Positions 36,139 through 44,259 of a DNA stretch of 64,000 bases are shown one piece after another. The translations under genes and the position numbers were made by a program. The stretch spans positions 232,449 through 296,448 of the forward strand of contig JAIQGE010000007.1 in NCBI GenBank assembly GCA_020072815.1, given 5' to 3'. The notes beneath the pieces are model-generated. The model had not been told where the DNA came from and searched no databases. It saw nothing but the letters and a program-made list of their open reading frames with translations. Every line of letters starts with the position of its first letter. The first letter of the stretch is position 1. This DNA is from Terriglobia bacterium (lineage in GTDB: Bacteria; Acidobacteriota; Terriglobia; Terriglobales; Acidobacteriaceae).

Positions 36139-37734
36139 TCAAATGTAAAACTTGAATTTGGGACTGCGATACGTAATCGTCGGATTGGATACCAGAATCT
36201 CGCCGACAGCGGATGAGAAGCCAACGGTGACCGGCTCAGAGTCACCGATCTTGCACGCGTTATAGTTCAGCTTGGTCAGTGCCAGAATGTCACGCGCGAC
36301 TTGGGTGATGTCGGTTGGCCCATGCTGTACATCGATTCTTAGGGGAACAGGGGCTTCGGTTCCGGGATATGTCCCTAACCTCGGGACAACGCCAGAAGCA
36401 AATAAATATCCTGAAGTTTCAGACAATTTCCAGAAGGATCCTCGCAGCACTGGATAGGAGCCATCGCGGAAGAGTTTAAATCCTTGGAATTCTTTCTTGA
36501 CTCGAACCGCTACGAGCTTAACACCTATTGGGCACGCAGCCGTGTAGCCTCGGAATTCGTCCTTTGAAATGCCCGAGCGGCAATGAAGGAATATCTCTGT
36601 CAGCGGTTGACCGTCGAGTGCTTTGTATTCGTTCAGCACCCCGGACAATAACTTGTATGCCGCGTCGTCGGACAAATGAAATTGTTTGCTTTCGGGAGAA
36701 TACCACGCACCCGAATCTCCGAGAAACACCACACCATCTCCTGAGTCCAGGAACATTTGCGCTGCGCAACATGCCGTACGGCTATTTAGCGTCGAGTCAA
36801 GTTTCCTAAATGCGATTCCGATATAACAAACCCCAGGTCGCGCTGAGCCTAATTTCCAAGGTTTGCCGCCAGCCTTATAGTAGATTGAAGTAGATAAGTT
36901 CCAAGCTACGTCGGAAGGGGGTGACGTGAGTTGCTGCTCATCTGGCGCAACAGGCGTGATCGTAGACTGCTGAATCAGTTGAATGGGAACCTTGTGTTCC
37001 ATGCAGCGAGCCTTCAGTTGGCGACGAAAATCGTCTGAGTAGCAGTAGATTGAGGGATCATATTGCTCAAACATGCTGGTTTGACCACTCGCTCTCGCAT
37101 GCTGTTCTCGCTTTGACACCTTAAGCCCTGTGCCTTCAGCTATTACCGCATGCGGACGACATGTTTGGCGTACAAAGTCTGGTAACACACAAAGAATTAC
37201 ATCGAATTCTTCGTCTTTCTTTTCCGTTAACCGAATGGCTGACAGATATTCTTCAACTGCATCATAAGCACGTTTTCTTGAGTCAAGATTTCGGCAAAGA
37301 TCAATGAGTTTCTCTTCATCCAGTTCTTTGTACCAAGTCGGTTCCGTAGAGAAGCTGCACTCGAACGCTGTTTCGAACCCCGGAAATATCGGCCAGAGCT
37401 GCGGATCAAGAGGAACGCCGCGCCTGTTCTTGCCTGGGTAGATGGGGCACTGTAGGCGCCGGACCCATTCAGTGCACAGATCTCTGCCTTCTGGAGTTGT
37501 GACTAACCCCCAGTTTATGCTCTTGGGCTTACTTGTCCGGCCAAGGTCATATGGCCCGAAGATCGACAACCCATCGTGAGGATCCTCAGCCTTCTGTTCA
37601 AATCCAAACTCGAGGACTGGTTCATCAAAAACAGTCACTTTTGTCTCAACGGTTGCGGCTGGTGTTGCTCTACGCCTCTGCGGCCGGTGAACTTTCTTCG
37701 CCCTTCTCTTCGATGAGAACCTCTGAGTCTTCAT
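36139..37734 (-). CDS. Short prokaryotic Argonaute (MID-PIWI), catalytically inactive
   Basis: 531 residues from ATG 37734; a GTG at 37638 would give about 499 residues, nearer the usual short-pAgo length. It lacks N and PAZ domains. The MID part includes RCMEHKVPIQLIQQSTI, a guide 5'-end-binding-like block. The PIWI part opens with PGVCYIGIAF and ends with LTKLNYNACKIGDSEPVTVG, FSSAVGEIL, as in other pAgos. The catalytic tetrad is lost: Ala/Phe (GIAF) and Cys/Arg (LHCRSGIS) occupy the first and third Asp positions. In SPARTA systems this subunit uses an RNA guide to detect invading DNA and activates the partner TIR NADase. It overlaps the TIR-APAZ gene by 65 bp. Visibly lower GC than neighbours. 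Confidence 0.9.
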   Translation of the reverse strand: MKTQRFSSKRRAKKVHRPQRRRATPAATVETKVTVFDEPVLEFGFEQKAEDPHDGLSIFGPYDLGRTSKPKSINWGLVTTPEGRDLCTEWVRRLQCPIYPGKNRRGVPLDPQLWPIFPGFETAFECSFSTEPTWYKELDEEKLIDLCRNLDSRKRAYDAVEEYLSAIRLTEKKDEEFDVILCVLPDFVRQTCRPHAVIAEGTGLKVSKREQHARASGQTSMFEQYDPSIYCYSDDFRRQLKARCMEHKVPIQLIQQSTITPVAPDEQQLTSPPSDVAWNLSTSIYYKAGGKPWKLGSARPGVCYIGIAFRKLDSTLNSRTACCAAQMFLDSGDGVVFLGDSGAWYSPESKQFHLSDDAAYKLLSGVLNEYKALDGQPLTEIFLHCRSGISKDEFRGYTAACPIGVKLVAVRVKKEFQGFKLFRDGSYPVLRGSFWKLSETSGYLFASGVVPRLGTYPGTEAPVPLRIDVQHGPTDITQVARDILALTKLNYNACKIGDSEPVTVGFSSAVGEILVSNPTITYRSPKFKFYI

Positions 37735-39034
37735 AATGCCGTTCCATAACCTCTGTGTCCTGTTGAGATTCGAGCTTGGATTTCAAGCTCAGTTCGTTCA
37801 AAGCAAGATCCGCTTCAAACGCAAGTGGGAATCGCTCCAATATTATTGGTGCCGCAGCTGTCCCAACTCGAATCTGATTGTCGGGCCCTGAGATGAGCTG
37901 CAACGTTGCGAATACCCTCATCAGCCACTCATAGTTCCACCATGATTTGCATATTGCTTTGCGTCGACTTTGCATTTGAGCTGGCTTCACTGGCGTATCA
38001 TCAAGTTCTGTTACGAACAACCTAGTGCGGATACGCACTACATCCCGCCCACCAAAATCAAGCCAAGCACTCAGGATTGGTGAGAGATGGTATCGAACCG
38101 GTATCTTTTTCCCGGCATTCCAAAATGATCGGGTTCCCACCGCACGGATCCAACTTGACCCGGTTGGCGTCAAAAACGGAAACCGAAAGAAGTCTGTTCT
38201 GTTGGGAAAAAACACATACCCTGTTTCTTCGTGTTCTTCAAGACCCGACGCAAGTAGAACGTGCCGCAAGGCCGCGTTTATCACCTTCTTGCCAAGGTTG
38301 TAAAAATTAATGTCAGGTCCAGTGGCCTCCCTCCAGTTTTGGCAGGTTCCGCGCTTAGAAAACCTATACTTTGTGAGCAGTTCGGTAGGGGGCGGCTCGA
38401 ACGCCCAACAAACAGTCGCGTTTTCCCGATAGTGGGGCCAAACTTTCAAAGCCACTCGTGCGGCATCCTTGTTCATAGCCATCTCGTGTTCAAATCTGTA
38501 TAGGACCTGCGGAAGAGCGCGAATTGAAACGAGATTTGACCAGAGTGTTTCTGGTACCCGCTCGACACAAATCTTGGTTTGTAACAAGCCGCTTACAGAA
38601 ATAGGCGCGCTCGCCTTTGGTGCTTCACTCCGTTCCAGGTTCTTGAGCAGCTGTGTTAGGCCTGACTTCCAATTAGTAAACTGGATAAAAGTCAGATCCG
38701 ATTGCATCCATCCAAGCTCCGTAGACGGGAGACCGTCGAGGTTCAAGGGAATTACGAAGTTCTCCTTTCTTGCGCGGGCTAGCTGCAACGCAAGGGTTCT
38801 CTCCTTGAGCGGGTTCGGTTTCTTGATCGACGATTTTGAAAGCACAGCGAGGAATCGGAATGCACGATTTGAGATAGCCTCGTCGATGTCATTCGGGTAT
38901 GATTCACCTCCGAGCAGTTTCAAACGGTCACACCAAACGCTGTAACCTTCCCTGAGCAACCGTAGACAAAGCCAGTCGACGAAAACACCATCCTCTACCG
39001 CATAATTGATGAATAAGTGCGTTCGACTGTTCAT
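37670..39034 (-). CDS. TIR-APAZ protein, effector of a SPARTA-type short Argonaute system
   Basis: 454 residues. An N-terminal TIR domain spans about 1-140: HLFINYAVEDGVFVDWLCLR, GYSVWCDRLKLLGGESYPND, with Glu78 in NPLKERTLALQ at the place of the catalytic NADase glutamate. The rest (about 150-454) is the APAZ region that replaces the missing N/PAZ part of the Argonaute, including RFEHEMAMNKDAARVALKVW and SWWNYEWLMRVFATLQLISG. In characterised SPARTA systems, target recognition triggers oligomerisation and NAD+ depletion, killing or arresting invaded cells. It is upstream of and overlaps the Argonaute gene. Length fits known TIR-APAZ proteins (about 450). Confidence 0.93.
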   Translation of the reverse strand: MNSRTHLFINYAVEDGVFVDWLCLRLLREGYSVWCDRLKLLGGESYPNDIDEAISNRAFRFLAVLSKSSIKKPNPLKERTLALQLARARKENFVIPLNLDGLPSTELGWMQSDLTFIQFTNWKSGLTQLLKNLERSEAPKASAPISVSGLLQTKICVERVPETLWSNLVSIRALPQVLYRFEHEMAMNKDAARVALKVWPHYRENATVCWAFEPPPTELLTKYRFSKRGTCQNWREATGPDINFYNLGKKVINAALRHVLLASGLEEHEETGYVFFPNRTDFFRFPFLTPTGSSWIRAVGTRSFWNAGKKIPVRYHLSPILSAWLDFGGRDVVRIRTRLFVTELDDTPVKPAQMQSRRKAICKSWWNYEWLMRVFATLQLISGPDNQIRVGTAAAPIILERFPLAFEADLALNELSLKSKLESQQDTEVMERHYEDSEVLIEEKGEESSPAAEA

Positions 39035-39190
39035 GGCGATGACATTCTCACTCTCAAGCTAACTTACACTAACAATAACATCTTGCTACTAGGATATGGG
39101 CAGATTCAAGCTTGTAAAATGATGTGGAAATCTGTTGATGATGTGGAAAAGACATATTGATCATAGGGTTGCTCTTCTAAGGTTTGCCTT

Positions 39191-39222
39191 CGCTCCGCTA
39201 CGCTGCGCGCTTGCCTTCGGCA
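39191..39222 (-). repeat. Interspersed repeat matching 2885-2915
   Basis: On the minus strand TGCCGAAGGCAAGCGCG (39206-39222) is identical to 2885-2901, and both copies continue into AGCGNAGCGAAG-like sequence with a few changes. Confidence 0.7.
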
Positions 39223-39369
39223 GAGAGGAACGGACTCTATTTTTCACTGCATTTCCGGCACTCATTCCTCAGCGCGCGAGCGCGCCTCGGAACCGTGGCC
39301 GGACTACTTTCAGTCGTCCCTTGCGGGACGGTGTTGCTGTGGACTCCGACACCTTCTTAACCTTCAGGG

Positions 39370-39391
39370 GAGACGTGGCATGCCACGTCTC
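39370..39391. repeat. Perfect 22-bp palindrome
   Basis: The core AGACGTGGCATGCCACGTCT is perfectly self-complementary, plus one more pair outside. No flanking gene starts nearby, so it is more likely part of the repeat family than an operator. Confidence 0.7.
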
Positions 39392-39571
39392 TACGCGGAA
39401 ATTTTGGTGGGCCATCGTCGGTCAGCTCTTGAGGGCCTCTCCTACCACAGGCGAGGGCGCCTGCTGGTCCCACAAGATCGGCGGAAGCACAAGATGTGGG
39501 GTTGATCTAAGTTGGTTATCCGTACATGTTGTGATTCAGTTGTTAGAACTGCGCACAACGCTTCTCTGCGC

Positions 39572-39600
39572 TTGACTTTCGCCGTGATGTGTGTTAAGAT
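39572..39600 (+). promoter_or_regulatory. Possible sigma-70 promoter toward the TonB receptor
   Basis: TTGACT (39572-39577), 17-bp spacer, TAAGAT (39595-39600). The distance to the next start codon is about 370 nt, which is long. Low confidence. Confidence 0.3.
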
Positions 39601-39780
39601 AACTCGTTTATTTACAGCTGTTTATGCAGATATTGAGGGGCCTGGCATCGCCGGGGATACAGCCCTTCAATGCCGGGGGTGAACGTGAGCAACGCCGGGA
39701 ATTTGAACGGGTATCGCCGGGGATATGTGGTGCTAAGTCCTTATTTTCCGGGGATGACCGGGGAGGGGGAGGGGCGAAGA

Positions 39781-39840
39781 GATCGGGAGATCGGGTCATC
39801 GGGACATCGGGTGATCGGCACAGGCAAGAGTGCCTGTGCC
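39781..39840 (+). repeat. GATCGGG array followed by a perfect hairpin
   Basis: Four 9-11 bp units (GATCGGGA, GATCGGGTC, ATCGGGAC, ATCGGGTG) at 39781-39818, then GGCACAGGCA-AGAG-TGCCTGTGCC (39817-39840), a 10-bp perfect stem. The array shares its last 20 bases with 25021-25040. Confidence 0.8.
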
Positions 39841-39970
39841 ACACGGGCGTGGTCGGGAATCAGCGCGCCGGGGGGCGGCGGCGCTCCACACGTGAATCAC
39901 GGTGATTGGGGAGAGGCGGGCGTATAATCCTCTGCCAAGTCGTAATTCAATCTAAAAACCGGGATGTAAT

Positions 39971-42900
39971 ATGACGATGAGGACAATCACTTCAACGGTA
40001 TTTGTTCTAATCACTTTATGCGCGTCGCTCATGGCGCAGACCTTTCGTGGCGGAATCCAGGGGACGGTGACCGACACCGGCGGAGCGGCCATCGCCGGCG
40101 CCGACGTGACCGTCAAGAGCGCGGACACCGGGCTGGTCCGCACCGCCAAGACCGACGATACCGGCAACTTCCTGTTTTCTGAGCTGCCGCTGGGCACATA
40201 CAGCGTGAGCGCCGCCAAGAGCGGGTTTGGCACCAAGGTGGTGAACGGCGTGACCGTGACGGTGTCCGCCAACGTCCGCGCGGACATTCAGCTCAACCCC
40301 GGCGAAGTGAAGTCGGAAGTGACGGTCACCGCGGCCGCGCCCATCGTGGATACAACCGGAAACACCCAGGGCGGAACGATTGAAGCCGAGCAGATGGTGA
40401 ACCTGCCGATCAACGGCGGCGATTTCGCCAAGCTGCTGACGCTGGTCCCCGGCGCCGGATCTGATCCCAACGGTGACAGCGATTCGCCCGGCTCGTTCGG
40501 CACCTTCAGCATCAACGGCAATCGCGGACGCGCCAACAACTACCTGCTGGATGGCACGGACATGAACGATGGCTATCGCAACGATCCGGCCATCAACGAA
40601 GCCGGCGTGTTCGGCACTCCCGCCACGCTGCTGCCGATTGATTCGCTGCAGGAGATGGGCATCCTCTCCAACATGGAGCCGGAGTACGGACGCAACTCGG
40701 GCGCGGTGGTAAACATTGTTACCAAGTCCGGCACCAACACGCTTCATGGCTCCGCCTTTGAGTACTTCCGCAACAACGCGCTGGACGCGCGCAATTTCTT
40801 CAACGCCAAACCCGTCCCGCAGAATACATTCCACAACAACCAGTACGGCGGGTCGCTGGGTGGTCCGCTGGTGAGAGATCGCACGTTCTGGTTTGTGGCG
40901 TATGAAGGATGGCGGGAAAACGGCGGCCTGCCGGCGACGGCCAGCGTCCCATCGCAAGCGCGAGTGAACGCGTTTACCGGAGGCGGAGGCGTGATCAATC
41001 CGGTCATCGCCAAGTTGCTGCTGCGCAATCCCTGGAGCATCCCGCTGCCCGCCACGGGCGATACCGGCGCGGACAACTCCACGGTCCAGGTGACCGACCA
41101 CTTCACCAACCGCGTGGATAGCCTGATCTTCAAGATTGATCATCACTTGGGCAAGAAGGAAGGCTCTGACCTGCTTACCGGGCGCTGCTTCTTTGGCGAT
41201 AGCGACCAGAGTTTCCCGCTGGCGCTGGGCGGTGGCACCACCGTCCCAGGGTTCAACACGGTCACTCCCACGCGCGTGCAGGTGCTGTCACTTTCTTACA
41301 CTCACATTTTCACGCCGAAACTTCTTATGGAAATTCGCGGCGGCTGGAACCGTTTTGCGGAAGGCTTTTCGCCGGAAGACAACGCCTTCAATCCGTCCAG
41401 CATCGGCCTGAATACCGGAGTGACCAAGCCGCAGGATTTCGGCCTGCCGCAGATCAGCTTCAGTGACGGCACCAGCGGACTGGGCGGCAACAACTCGCTG
41501 CCGCGCCACCGTTTTGATACCAACTGGCAGTACTTCACCAACGTCGGCTACACCACGGGCAAACACAATTACAAGTTCGGCTACGAGTGGCGCCGCACCA
41601 CGGTGGACCAGTTTTACGACCTGGGCTATCGCGGACGTTTGAAGTTCAATTCGTTTGAAGATTTTCTGGCTGGGGACATCACCAACGGCGGCAGCCAGTT
41701 TGCCGGCGATTCGGCGCGCGTGACCCACCAGAACAACCACGGCTTTTACGCCCAGGACAGCTTCCGCTGGACGCGCAAGCTGACGTTGAACTACGGCGTC
41801 CGCTGGGACTATTTTGGCGTGATCAAAGAAGATGGCAACCGCTTCAGCCTGTTCAACAGCACCACGCAATCTCTGCAACTGGTGGGACAGGGCGGCGGAC
41901 CCAGTTCGCTTTATCCCAAAGACTTGAACAATTTTGCTCCGCGGTTGAGCGCCGCCTATGACTTGCATGGCGACGGCAACACCATTCTGCGCGCAGGCTG
42001 GGGCCTGTACTATGACGCCTTCTCGCAGGACTTCTTCGTCGGACACTTCCCGTTCAACACGTTCAATCCCGGACCGGCGTACAACGGCGTTGGCCCTTCG
42101 GCCATCACGGCTGCCGGAAACGTGGCCGGGACCATCGTCAACAATGCGCCGATCTTCACCGGCTTCAGCCCCACAACCGATGCCTGGACCGTGGACCAGA
42201 ACATCCGCACGCCGTACATTCAGAATTACAACTTGAACATTGAGCAGGCCATGGGCAAGCAGATGGCCCTGAACGTGGCTTACGTTGGTTCGCACGGGAC
42301 CAAGCTGTTCCGTTTCCGCGACATCAACCAGCATGATCCGGCCACCGGCGCGTTCCCCTTTGCCGCGTTCAACATCATCAACCAGTTTGAATCCACTTCC
42401 AACTCGGCGTACAACAGCCTGCAAGTTACCTGGAAGCTGCGCAACTGGCGGCGGCTGAATTCACAGCTTACATGGACGTGGTCGCACTCCATTGACAACG
42501 CCAGCGACGGTGAAGATTTTGTCCCCAACGCCGCCCAGCCGGACAACAGCTTGAATCCCGGCGCGGAGAAGGGAAATTCCAATTTCGACGCGCGCCATCG
42601 GCTGACATGGATTTTCGGCTACATGTTGCCCAACCCGACCACCGCGAAAACGTTGACCAACGGCTGGTCCGTGAACGGGATTCTTCGGCTCTCCAGCGGA
42701 CAGCCCTACAACCTCAACTCCTTTTCCAATTACAACAACTCGAATGAATTCCTGGAGCGGCCGGACGTGGTGGGCAATCCCTTCGCCGGCACCGGCGGTC
42801 CGGGGCAGTTGCTGAACCTCTCGGCTTTCGCCGCGCCCTGCACCTGGGACCCCGTCGCCGGCGGTTGCATTGCCGGCACGCAACATTTCGGCAACCTGGG

Positions 42901-43264
42901 ACGCAACGCGTTCGTCGGTCCGGACTTCAAAAACTTTGACTTTGCCCTGGCCAAAGATACCAAGGTCGGCGACAAGGTGAACGTCCAGCTTCGCATAGAC
43001 ATCTTCAACATCTTTAACCATCCCAACTTCTCCAACCCCACGTTGCCCAACTTCCTGGTGAACCTGGAAAACAACGGCAGCGTGGCGCCGGCCGCCGGTG
43101 ATCCAAAGTGCGCGCTGGCGAATGGCCCGAACTTTGTCGGCTGCCGCGCCGTAGGTCCGGGATTCCTGCCCACAACGGCCACGCCCGACGTGGCGATTGG
43201 ATATCCGTTCCTGGGCGGCGGCGGTCCGCGGGACGTCCAACTGGCGGTGAAGTTTACGTTCTAG
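39971..43264 (+). CDS. Oar-like TonB-dependent receptor with carboxypeptidase-regulatory domain
   Basis: 1097 residues. Signal peptide (TSTVFVLITLCASLMA) is followed by a carboxypeptidase regulatory-like beta-sandwich (about 25-110: GGIQGTVTDTGGAAIAGADV), then a plug domain (GGDFAKLLTLVPGAG, FSINGNRGRANNYLLDGTDM) and a large beta-barrel ending in the aromatic AVKFTF. This is the Oar/acidobacterial TonB receptor type, expanded in the phylum and thought to take up large or polymeric substrates or to function in adhesion. No canonical TonB box is evident after the signal peptide. No SusD-like partner gene is adjacent. Confidence 0.92.
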   Translation: MTMRTITSTVFVLITLCASLMAQTFRGGIQGTVTDTGGAAIAGADVTVKSADTGLVRTAKTDDTGNFLFSELPLGTYSVSAAKSGFGTKVVNGVTVTVSANVRADIQLNPGEVKSEVTVTAAAPIVDTTGNTQGGTIEAEQMVNLPINGGDFAKLLTLVPGAGSDPNGDSDSPGSFGTFSINGNRGRANNYLLDGTDMNDGYRNDPAINEAGVFGTPATLLPIDSLQEMGILSNMEPEYGRNSGAVVNIVTKSGTNTLHGSAFEYFRNNALDARNFFNAKPVPQNTFHNNQYGGSLGGPLVRDRTFWFVAYEGWRENGGLPATASVPSQARVNAFTGGGGVINPVIAKLLLRNPWSIPLPATGDTGADNSTVQVTDHFTNRVDSLIFKIDHHLGKKEGSDLLTGRCFFGDSDQSFPLALGGGTTVPGFNTVTPTRVQVLSLSYTHIFTPKLLMEIRGGWNRFAEGFSPEDNAFNPSSIGLNTGVTKPQDFGLPQISFSDGTSGLGGNNSLPRHRFDTNWQYFTNVGYTTGKHNYKFGYEWRRTTVDQFYDLGYRGRLKFNSFEDFLAGDITNGGSQFAGDSARVTHQNNHGFYAQDSFRWTRKLTLNYGVRWDYFGVIKEDGNRFSLFNSTTQSLQLVGQGGGPSSLYPKDLNNFAPRLSAAYDLHGDGNTILRAGWGLYYDAFSQDFFVGHFPFNTFNPGPAYNGVGPSAITAAGNVAGTIVNNAPIFTGFSPTTDAWTVDQNIRTPYIQNYNLNIEQAMGKQMALNVAYVGSHGTKLFRFRDINQHDPATGAFPFAAFNIINQFESTSNSAYNSLQVTWKLRNWRRLNSQLTWTWSHSIDNASDGEDFVPNAAQPDNSLNPGAEKGNSNFDARHRLTWIFGYMLPNPTTAKTLTNGWSVNGILRLSSGQPYNLNSFSNYNNSNEFLERPDVVGNPFAGTGGPGQLLNLSAFAAPCTWDPVAGGCIAGTQHFGNLGRNAFVGPDFKNFDFALAKDTKVGDKVNVQLRIDIFNIFNHPNFSNPTLPNFLVNLENNGSVAPAAGDPKCALANGPNFVGCRAVGPGFLPTTATPDVAIGYPFLGGGGPRDVQLAVKFTF

Positions 43265-43733
43265 AAAGATTTGTTGGATTGAGAGAGGCTCGGCTTACAG
43301 GCTGCGCCTTTTTTTGGCGCGAGAATCTGACAACGCACATTTCCGCCGAAAGTTGCGCTGCGGCGAAAAAAACTATTTCACTGGAGCGTGGTCTTTCGCG
43401 TCTTAACTCGAGCAACCTTTCCTTCCCGCACAGGTTTACTCCCGAGGCTGTTGAAGCCACTTTTGTCGGAAGCAAGTGCGGTCGAATCAAGGGGAGACGT
43501 CCGCCATTGCACACCCCCAATTTGCGCCGCACGTTGACGCAAACTGGGCGGCGAAGCCCTCCGTTTCGGCGGAGGGTTTCTCAGTTTGTGGCTCCAAGCC
43601 AGTTTCGCAGGCCTTCGCGACGCTTATTCGTCCTGCAGTAAGCCATGTATTATCATTAACTTACTCATTAACAAGCTTTTCATCTTTGCCGCCGCCGATT
43701 CCCCTTGATTTATATCGCAAATCGAAATATAAG
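43265..43733. other. Intergenic region with a weak hairpin
   Basis: About 470 bp. A hairpin CCCTCCG-TTTCGG-CGGAGGG at 43557-43576 is followed by TTTCTC and could be a weak terminator for the receptor. The 3' part is AT-rich and probably contains the promoter of the XRE gene. No ORF supported. Confidence 0.4.
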
Positions 43734-43750
43734 TATTGCGATTAGCAATA
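43734..43750. promoter_or_regulatory. Candidate operator overlapping the XRE start codon
   Basis: Perfect dyad TATTGC-N5-GCAATA ending on the first base of the ATG. Placement fits autorepression by the encoded helix-turn-helix protein. No Shine-Dalgarno sequence is visible, so the mRNA may be leaderless or poorly translated. Confidence 0.5.
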
Positions 43751-44256
43751 TGACGCTTGGCGAGAAATTACGCTACCTCCGGCTGGTGGAAGGCAACCTG
43801 CGCGGCCTGGGTCGCGATATGACGCAGCAAGAAGTGGTCCGCGCCGTCCACAAAGAACTCAAGCTGAAGATCAGCCAGAGCTATTTGTCGCAGATTGAAA
43901 ACGGCTCGCGCCCGCACCTGACCAACAAGACGAGGCTGCTGCTGTCCAAATTTTTCAAAGTCCATCCCGGCTACCTGGTGGACGACCCGGAAGGCTTCCA
44001 CACCGAACTCTTGTCGGACGTGGGCAACCTGGAAGACAAGCTGGACTTGTGGCTGATCCAGGGCGCGGAGCGCTTCCGCAGCGATCCGCCGGTCAGCCGG
44101 GCGCTGTTGAATCTGGCCAAGCATGCTGAGTCGCGGCGCTGCCTGACGCTGCTTGACGCCATTTTGGAAACGCCGCAACTGGCAGAGCGTCTGCTGCAGG
44201 TGCTGCGTCCTCAGGCGGGCAGGGACAAAGACGCGCCGGAGATGAGTGAGGCTTAG
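43750..44256 (+). CDS. XRE-family transcriptional regulator
   Basis: 168 residues from ATG 43750. A Cro/CI-type helix-turn-helix spans about residues 1-75: MTLGEKLRYLRLVEGNLRGL, MTQQEVVRAVHKELKLKISQ, SYLSQIENGSRPHLTNKTRL, LLSKFFKVHPGYL. The long form of the HTH, with inserted residues, resembles acidobacterial XRE proteins. The C-terminal half is helical and of unknown ligand. It lies 3 bp upstream of the NfeD-like gene in the same direction, so it probably regulates the membrane-stress cluster and itself. Confidence 0.88.
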   Translation: MTLGEKLRYLRLVEGNLRGLGRDMTQQEVVRAVHKELKLKISQSYLSQIENGSRPHLTNKTRLLLSKFFKVHPGYLVDDPEGFHTELLSDVGNLEDKLDLWLIQGAERFRSDPPVSRALLNLAKHAESRRCLTLLDAILETPQLAERLLQVLRPQAGRDKDAPEMSEA

Positions 44257-44259
44257 CTT

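Larger units (their letters stand above)
39035..39970. other. Long repeat-rich intergenic region
   Basis: More than 900 bp without a supportable gene. It holds the upstream DNA of the SPARTA operon (AT-rich, 39035-39160), the GCAAGCGCG repeat (39191-39222), a perfect palindrome (39370-39391), degenerate GCCGGGGATA-type units (about 39640-39770), a GATCGGG array and a hairpin (39781-39840). Short open frames there are Arg/Ala-rich and look non-coding. Confidence 0.6.

Noticed and set aside
36139..39034. Argonaute locus as an entirely new defence type
   Set aside because: Domain composition and gene order correspond to the described TIR-APAZ/short Argonaute (SPARTA) class, so it is reported as a member and not as a new system.
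39135..39575. Possible protein gene in the repeat region
   Set aside because: The 147-codon frame translates repeat and palindrome DNA with Arg/Ala/Phe-rich low-complexity output and no recognisable domain.
39781..39840. CRISPR array
   Set aside because: Units are 9-11 bp, contiguous and without spacers; no cas gene is nearby.
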